Below are positions 57,740-64,000 of a stretch of 64,000 nt of DNA, in pieces. Below the pieces are notes generated by a model, which saw only the letters and a list, made by a program, of their open reading frames with translations, did not search any database and had not been told where the DNA came from. The translations under genes and the position numbers were made by a program. The first letter of the stretch is position 1. The number at the start of each line of letters is the position of its first letter. Source of the stretch: Liriodendron chinense (lineage: Eukaryota; Streptophyta; Magnoliopsida; Magnoliales; Magnoliaceae); contig ML058588.1 of the NCBI GenBank assembly GCA_003013855.2, positions 2,993,490 to 3,057,489 on the forward strand, read 5' to 3'.

Positions 57740-60700
57740 GCATTTCCAGCACTTGCATGTACATATTTTTTGTCCGAAGACCTTAAACTACGTCGGGATC
57801 AGGATCCCGAGGGATTTTCAATAAAAGCTGACATCGGTTTGGATCGAATCAAGACCTGACGATCTCGGACATTTTCAGAAAACCAAAAAATATATACATC
57901 ACATGTACAGTTTTTGGTCTGAAGACCTTAAACTACGTCGGGATCAAAATCCCGAGAGATTTCCAATAAAAATCAGTGTCTATCTTGACCGTTCAAAATT
58001 GAAATTTTATGACCTGGAACAGTTTTCGAAAAATCACAAAAAAGAATGTATTTTCAGCATGTACATATTTGCGGTCCGAAGACCTTAAACTACACTGGGA
58101 TTAGTTTCTCGGGGGACCTTTTTCGCTTTCAACAAAAACCGGCATCGATCCCAGCCATTCGAGCCAGGATCTGATGACCCGGATCATTTCCAAAATACCA
58201 AAAAAAAAAATTTCTAAGCTTTCCATAAAAACCAGTGTCAATCTCGATTACTCGAGTTGAAGTCTGGAACTTTTTCAAAACAAAAAAAAATATACAATAT
58301 AAAACAAAAAAGTTTTCACCACCAGTTTCAACTCACCAATTTATCCCCAGTGGTCCGAAGACCTAAAACTACACTGGGATTAACTTCTCGGGGGCTTTCT
58401 TTCCTAACATGTTCCAGACATGGCTGACACTTGATCGTACGGGTGTCTGGAATCTTTTAAACAGGTAAGGGCTGAGGCGGGCAGAACTCCGCAACCCTGT
58501 TCGTGTTGAACGCATCGTGATGGACAACCTTGATTTGGAAGTCGCTGTTGAATCTAACGGATGTTCCCTGTTCCTAAAACTCATGAAGGGGATTAAGGCT
58601 GTTGGGAGGTGGAGCGCACCCTCACGGAATTATGAGCAACGTAAGACCCCAAACTGGATTGACTAAGGGAAATGTGAGGATGTGGCTCATCTTGAATGAA
58701 AACCCTCAAAATCCCCTCATCCGAAGATGTAAAACTACGGCACTTAACTGTGTGAGATTCGTCTTGCTCGCTGACGTAAAATGGATCGGGTGCCTTACCA
58801 GCAGTAGAAGCTGGAAGTGGATGAAAATTCCATACTTTTCCTTGCATTTCAGAAAAATCACAAAATACAAAAACATTGCAAAATCACCTCCTCAAAAATC
58901 ACAAAAATATTTCCCTTGCTTTCAATCAAAATATTGTCAAAAATCACAAAAAATGATTTCCTTGCTTTCAAGAAAATTTTCAAAAAAATCACAAAAATAT
59001 TTCCTGTGTTTTCAATAAACTGATCTCTACTCTGACCACTCAGGTAAAGATTCAGACCCAAATACTTACAAAAATCACAAAAATTAGCATCCCCAGCACT
59101 ACAAATCAGGAGTCTTGAACTCCGCTCACTTCACAGTATGGGATGACGGATCCAATCGCCCGCAAATTGGAATCTTGACCAAAACGGGCAACCAAACACC
59201 ATCTCAATCACATGTATGCCCAGAAGAACATCTTGAAGTCAAATGATATCCTCGTACATTCTCATTAGCAAAGAAACAGCATCTTGGGACGATGGACTTG
59301 ATCGACCACGGGTCGGGATCTTGACCAACCCGCTGTCCAAACCTCCGTATCAAAAAGAAAAATCCCCAAGGGAATACAACCCTGCAAGCAATAAGCTCAA
59401 AATTCTCTGCATCTCCAGCAAAAGCAAAATCATCAAACGAAAAGAGAATGAGCCAAACCATGCATTTATCATGCATCTCCATGCATCAGCATCCATCGCA
59501 CCAATCATCATGTTTACCTGCTTTCAAAATAAAAGTCGGTTAGCTAAAGACCCCACAGGCATCCCTAGTGGAGGCACATGCAAACCAGATTTTCATTTCA
59601 AAAAGACAAAAAATATTTCTATTTGCAAATAAAAACCCCACGGAGTATCACTCCCAGAGTGGGTATCTTTTCAAAATCCAAAAATATTTTCTCAGTAGAG
59701 CGTTCTGCCTCCAACACACCAGGAGATCTTCCATATCTCTGGGTAGGAGCCGACGCAAAAATCAAATAAGATCCGATGTCTCGCGGTTTCCCCGGAGACC
59801 ATTGGATCCAATGCACTCAAAGTACGATCGAACTGAACTCCAGTGTCAGTGCGGTCGTGCCACATGCCAAGATACAAAAAGATGAAAGCCAAAAGGCTCG
59901 GTCACAGAAACCATTTGAACAGGTGGAAACGATGAATTGTAACCCAAGTATCAAAATCAGCAGATAGGGTGGAAAGAGTTCACCCGCACATACCTAGGCG
60001 TGGATGCCTGAAGTACCTTGACTGAGTCCAAGTTGGCGTAGTAGAATCCCGTAAGACTATCTGACGCAGGGCGTCTAACCACTTTGACAGTCAAGCAAAA
60101 CAAGTACTCCTGGAGTGATCTGGGAAAACATCAAACATCACACAATCAGTCTTAGGGTCAGTATCCTCGTAAGACTAGCGGACGTAGAGGCTCTGCTGTA
60201 CCTTTCCGATGTTAGTACCGATCGGGAATGGAAGGGTTGCGATTGGGTACCCAGGTTGCAGCAAACTGCAGGGACAATCGCAACGTTTTCTCCAAACTCC
60301 CGCGGTATGTGCGAGTTATCAATTTCCAGACAATCAACTGACTCAGATACAAAGGACAACAAAGATTCCAGACCACAATCAAGGAAAGAATGAATTGCAA
60401 ACCAAGCATCAAAACCAGCGGATCGGGTGGAAAGAGTCCACCCGCACATACCTAGGCGTGGATGCCTGAAGTACCTTGACTGAGTCCAAGTCGGCGTAGT
60501 AGAATCCCGTAAGACTATCTGACACAGGGCGTCTAACCACTTTGACAGTCAAGCGAAACAAGTACTCCTGGAGTGATCTGGGAAAACATCAAACATCACA
60601 CAATCAGTCTCAGGGTCAGCATCCTCGTAAGACTGTCGACGCAGAGGCTCTGCTGTACCTTTCCGATGTTAGTACAGATCGGGAATGGAAGGGTTGCGAT

Positions 60701-60900
60701 TGGGTACCCAGGTTGCAGCAAACTGCAGGGACAATCGCAACGTTTTCTCCAAACTTCCGCGGTATGTGCGAGTGATCGATTTCCAGACGATCAACTGGCA
60801 TAGATGCAAAGGCAAGCAAAGATTTCAGAACATGATCTATGAATGACCGGGTCAGAAGTGGGGAGTCCACTCGCTTTGGCATTCGGTTGCACGCAACCTC
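55300..60900 (+). repeat. Repeat-rich 3' noncoding region of the Tat element
   Basis: Four kinds of degenerate tandem repeats: (1) GAAAACCCGAAAGGGCG units at about 55688, 55740, 55819 and 55870; (2) GTCCGAAGACCTTAAACTACG units at 57596, 57772, 57917, 58074 and 58353; (3) AAAAATCACAAAAATATTTCC units at about 58860-59020; (4) a 458-bp duplication at 59928-60385 and 60386-60838. Simple AAGAAG/GAAA tracts lie at 55410-55470 and TA at 57708-57735. Long open frames here (56375-57199 minus, 56451-57047 plus) have no recognisable domain. Confidence 0.75.
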
Positions 60901-60901
60901 T

Positions 60902-60917
60902 GCCAAAGAGGGGCATC
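60902..60917 (+). other. Polypurine tract
   Basis: AAAGAGGGGCATC immediately precedes the TGTAGACACC of the 3' LTR, the expected plus-strand priming site. Confidence 0.7.
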
Positions 60918-62458
60918 TGTAGACACCCCACCTTTGGCTACACTGTTGGTAGAGATAGCTGGATGAATGGAGGACCATACCCCTAAATCCCAAGTCCAAA
61001 CTCAGCCAAACTCTCCCTTGTAAGCCTCATTCCATTGCCCAGTTCAAGCCTGAACCCAGTCAACCCAGTCCTAAAACATCACCCTGAAAAACCCCCCAGA
61101 AAAAAGGCCAGACAAAAAAAATCCTAAAAAAGTCAAACTCACTGAGTCAACCGGCTGAGTCAACCCGCTGAGTTAACCCGCTGAGTCAACCCGCCGAGTC
61201 AACCCGTCGAGTCAAAACACCGAGTCAACCCGTCGAGTCAAACCACCGAGTCGACCCGCTGAGTCAACTCACTGAGTTGACCAGCGAGTCCAGCAATAGC
61301 CCCGAGGGAGCGACCGTACTCGCTGGAAACCGAGGAGCGGCCGTACGGGCGGCCCACGGCAGGCCGCCCGGACAAAATTACAAGAGCTGCCACTCTCCGC
61401 TGCTATAAATACCCCCCTCCCCTTCTCATTTCAACATCCCTTCAAGTCCAGCCAGTCCGGGTGCGATGCTAGTCCCCTTTCCCCTTTAGCCCATTTTTCC
61501 ACCAAGGAGAGCCCGAGTGAGGAGAGCCTAACCCTGGTCCAGCCCAGCCTGACCACTGGTCCAAGCCTCTCAAGCCACCCAAGTCTTGATCCAGCCACTC
61601 GAAGTAAACCCTTGCGACACTTCCGTCCATCCAGCTACTCTTTTCCAGCATCATCTCATTTGCATCTAGCATAAGTGCAACATTTACTTTTCTTCCAACC
61701 CCCCTGCTTCACTACAAGCACCTTAATTATTCAAGCACACCGCATATGTCTTAAATTAAGCACCTGTCAGTTCGAGCGTATGCTCTGGGCTTGCCCGTTG
61801 TTGGAACCTGCCCATCAGAAACTCTTACTGTTCAGACCTGCATTCACGTACATATCACTATAAGCACTTTGAATATTCAAGCACACAGCATGCATCATCT
61901 CGCATAAAGCACCTGTCAGTTCGAGCGTACGCTCTGGGCTTGCCCGTTGTTGGAACCTGCCCATCAGAAACTCTTACTGTTCAGACCCGCATTCATGCAT
62001 CATGTCATCCATGAGAATATACGAGGATTAAACTAGACTTTCAAGTATCCGATCGATTCTGTGAAGTAGAGACCGTACTTTGGTACGGGCAGTGTGTGGG
62101 GTGCTTAACCTCTTCCCACCCTGTAACCGTGATCCCTTACCTTGAATCTCTGGCCGCAGATCAACAGGAGTCATTTTAGAAGAAGAAATCTTTGGATTTC
62201 CTTCTCTAACGTTTCTACGGGGTCTAGCCGACTGTAGATTCGAAGTAATTGGCTAGTGGCGACTCTGGTCTTATATAAACTCAATTAAACATATCCAGCT
62301 TAACACGAAAACCAAACAAAGCCCTCGAGAACGAGGCAAGCCAGTGGCACAAACGGCGATTTCACACTCACGCATCCTCATCTCCTTCTTTTCCGAAAGG
62401 AAAGGGGAAGGGAGAAGAACGTCGTGTGGGAGTGCGGAAAAATCGGCGAGGGTCCACA
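60918..62458 (+). repeat. 3' LTR
   Basis: Same landmarks as the 5' LTR: the CTGAGTCAACC minisatellite (about 61138-61285), TATAAATA (61404-61411) and the 146-bp duplication (61718 and 61864). It differs most from the 5' LTR just after the TATA box (61449-61483). Confidence 0.9.
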
Positions 62459-64000
62459 GGGCACCTCTTGTTTGATAATGGCGCTCAAATTCTCAGCCAA
62501 AAGAACTTTGTTGTGAACGTTATGTTTCCTTTTGACTGTACACAATTCCTTTAGAAATTTGGCGTAAGATGGTATTTGTTTTATTGCATCCAACAGCGGG
62601 ATGTTGATCTTCACCTGCTTGAAAACTTCCAGAATCTCCAGATTTTTATCTAAAGGTTTAGGTGAAATCAACCTTTGTGGAAATGGGGCAACCGGCTTGT
62701 ATTGTCTTTCCGATTCTTTCTCTTTTATAGTATTGTTTGAGTTATCATCCTCTTTGAGAATTTTCGGATCCTTAGGCTTTGGAGCCTTCACCGGATTAGA
62801 TTTGTCAATTTCTTTCCCACTTCTCAAAGTGGTGATAGCTTGAACATGTTCCGTATGGTGGGAGGATGAGCTTGCATCTTGTATCTCATACTGGGTCCTT
62901 GGGTTAGGAAGAGGTTGAGCAGGAAGTGTGCCCTTCTCTCTACCACTAAGGTGAGCTTCAACTCTAGCCAGAGATGTTTTCAATTCATTAATGGCTTAGT
63001 TTGAATTTTGATTAAATTTCAATTGCTCTTGCATGAACCCATCTATTTTTAGAGAATTTGTCTTGTTATACTCATTCTGGACCGATACGAGTGCACCCAA
63101 CATCTCTTCTAGTGATACTTTTGGAGTGTTGTTTGCATTTGCAATGGGTCCATTCCTCCAACTGAAGTTGGGATGGTTCTTCCAATTAGGATTAAACGTG
63201 TTTGAGTTTGGAGCACCATATTGCCGTTGATAACTGTTTATGGCATTTGTTTGTTCTTGTAAGATGCCTTGGACTGCTGAAATTGTGGGACAATCCGGTG
63301 TAGCATGTTGATTTCCAGCACAAATTCCACAAACAGTTTCAACATCAGTGGAGTTGATTGTTTCTCCTTTCCTTAATTCCATGGCTTCGACCTTCCTTGT
63401 GAGGCTAGCCAACCGTGCACTTATGCTATCTTCTTCTGATAAGACATACATTCCTCCCTTTTCCTTTTATTGGCCAGTCTTGGAACTTATTGGTTTAGAT
63501 GTGTCCCAAGACTGTGCACTCTCAGCCAATTCTTCCAAATAATCCCATGCTTCATCAGCTTCCTTATTCATGAACTCTCCATTACACATCATTTCTACAA
63601 ATTGGCGCATGGATGAAGTCAATCCTTCATAAAAAAAACTTATAATCCGCCAAATTTCATAGCCATGATGTGGGCATGCGTTTAATAGGTCCTTCAACCT
63701 CTCCCAACATTGGGAAAAAGTTTCATCTTCCTTTTGGGCAAAGTTCATGATAAGGCGCTTAAGCATGTTCGTTTTGTGAGTAGGGAAGAATTTTTTAATA
63801 AATTCTCTGTGCATATCAGTCCATGAACCAATTGATCTTGGCCTCAATGCATAAAGCCAACCCTTGGCTTTATCCTTAAGAGTGAAAGGGAAGAATTTAA
63901 GTCTTACTACATCTTCAGTCACATTTGCAAAGTGCATGGTGGTGATTACCTCATCAAACTCCCTAAGGTGTTGATAGGCACTTTCACTGTCTAAACCATG
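62459..64000 (-). pseudogene. Partial gag of a second Ty3/gypsy element
   Basis: On the minus strand from beyond the window end: FFPFTLKDKAKGWL and FFPTHKTNMLKRLI (about 63900-63750), a CCHC knuckle C-x2-C-x4-H-x4-C (about 63320), then ITTLRSGK and INIPLLDAIKQIPSYAKFLKEL (about 62840-62540). One reading frame is kept throughout, broken only by two nonsense codons (TAA at about 63466 and 62995). It stops abruptly where the other element's 3' LTR begins. The style is that of Athila/Tat-group gag proteins. Confidence 0.8.

Larger units (their letters stand above)
45087..62458 (+). mobile_element. Ty3/gypsy LTR retrotransposon, Tat-type, degenerate
   Basis: A 17.4-kb element bounded by LTRs of 1555 and 1541 bp that begin TGTAGACACC and end GGTCCACA. 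Order inside: primer site, gag, protease, reverse transcriptase, RNase H, second RNase H, integrase, a long noncoding 3' region and a polypurine tract. The second RNase H between the first RNase H and the integrase, the CxxH...H...C gag motif and the long 3' region point to the Tat/Ogre lineage. Stops and frameshifts break gag and pol, so it cannot act alone. The 5-bp flanks differ (ATTAG before, GGCAC after). Confidence 0.88.

Noticed and set aside
57596..58400. Regularly spaced direct repeats that could suggest a CRISPR array
   Set aside because: Units are degenerate, spacing is irregular (145-280 bp), and the setting is a plant retrotransposon.

Overview
This is nuclear DNA of a flowering plant. 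The evidence is GT-AG introns, a wall-associated receptor kinase gene, secreted plant cysteine-rich peptide genes, Ty3/gypsy retrotransposons, a tRNA-derived SINE and many MITEs. The dominant repeat, a foldback element rich in GTGGGGCCCACC and GGATGGACGGCGTGGAT, resembles intergenic repeats I associate with magnoliids. That lineage is an inference from memory. Most of the window is repeat; only about 4 kb is host protein-coding sequence.

Layout. 1-10.5 kb: intergenic DNA with foldback MULE-type elements (one with a perfect 9-bp target duplication), a second MITE family, hAT-like elements and microsatellites. 10.57-18.0 kb (+): a three-exon WAKL14/20-type receptor-like kinase of 690 codons whose two introns carry MITEs, a foldback MULE and a possible SINE. 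18.8-42.1 kb (-): a local family of two-exon genes for small secreted peptides with the cysteine pattern C-x4/5-C-x14-C-W-C-C-x5/6-C-x6-C-x3-C, like EMBRYO SURROUNDING FACTOR 1. Three copies look intact (18801-20090, 25932-28062, 40401-41897). One is cut by a hAT element (32914-35682). Several first exons are orphaned or broken. Shared and private transposon insertions allow the order of duplications to be read. 42.1-45.1 kb: no gene seen; one SINE.

45087-62458 (+): a long Ty3/gypsy element of Tat type with 1.5-kb LTRs, gag, protease, reverse transcriptase, two RNase H domains and integrase, all broken by stops or frameshifts, and a 5.6-kb repeat-rich 3' noncoding region. 62459-64000 (-): part of the gag of a second Ty3/gypsy element, joined directly to the first element's 3' LTR.

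The two gene systems plausibly act at the cell surface: the kinase as a wall-sensing receptor and the peptides as secreted signals. Nothing in the sequence links them to each other.
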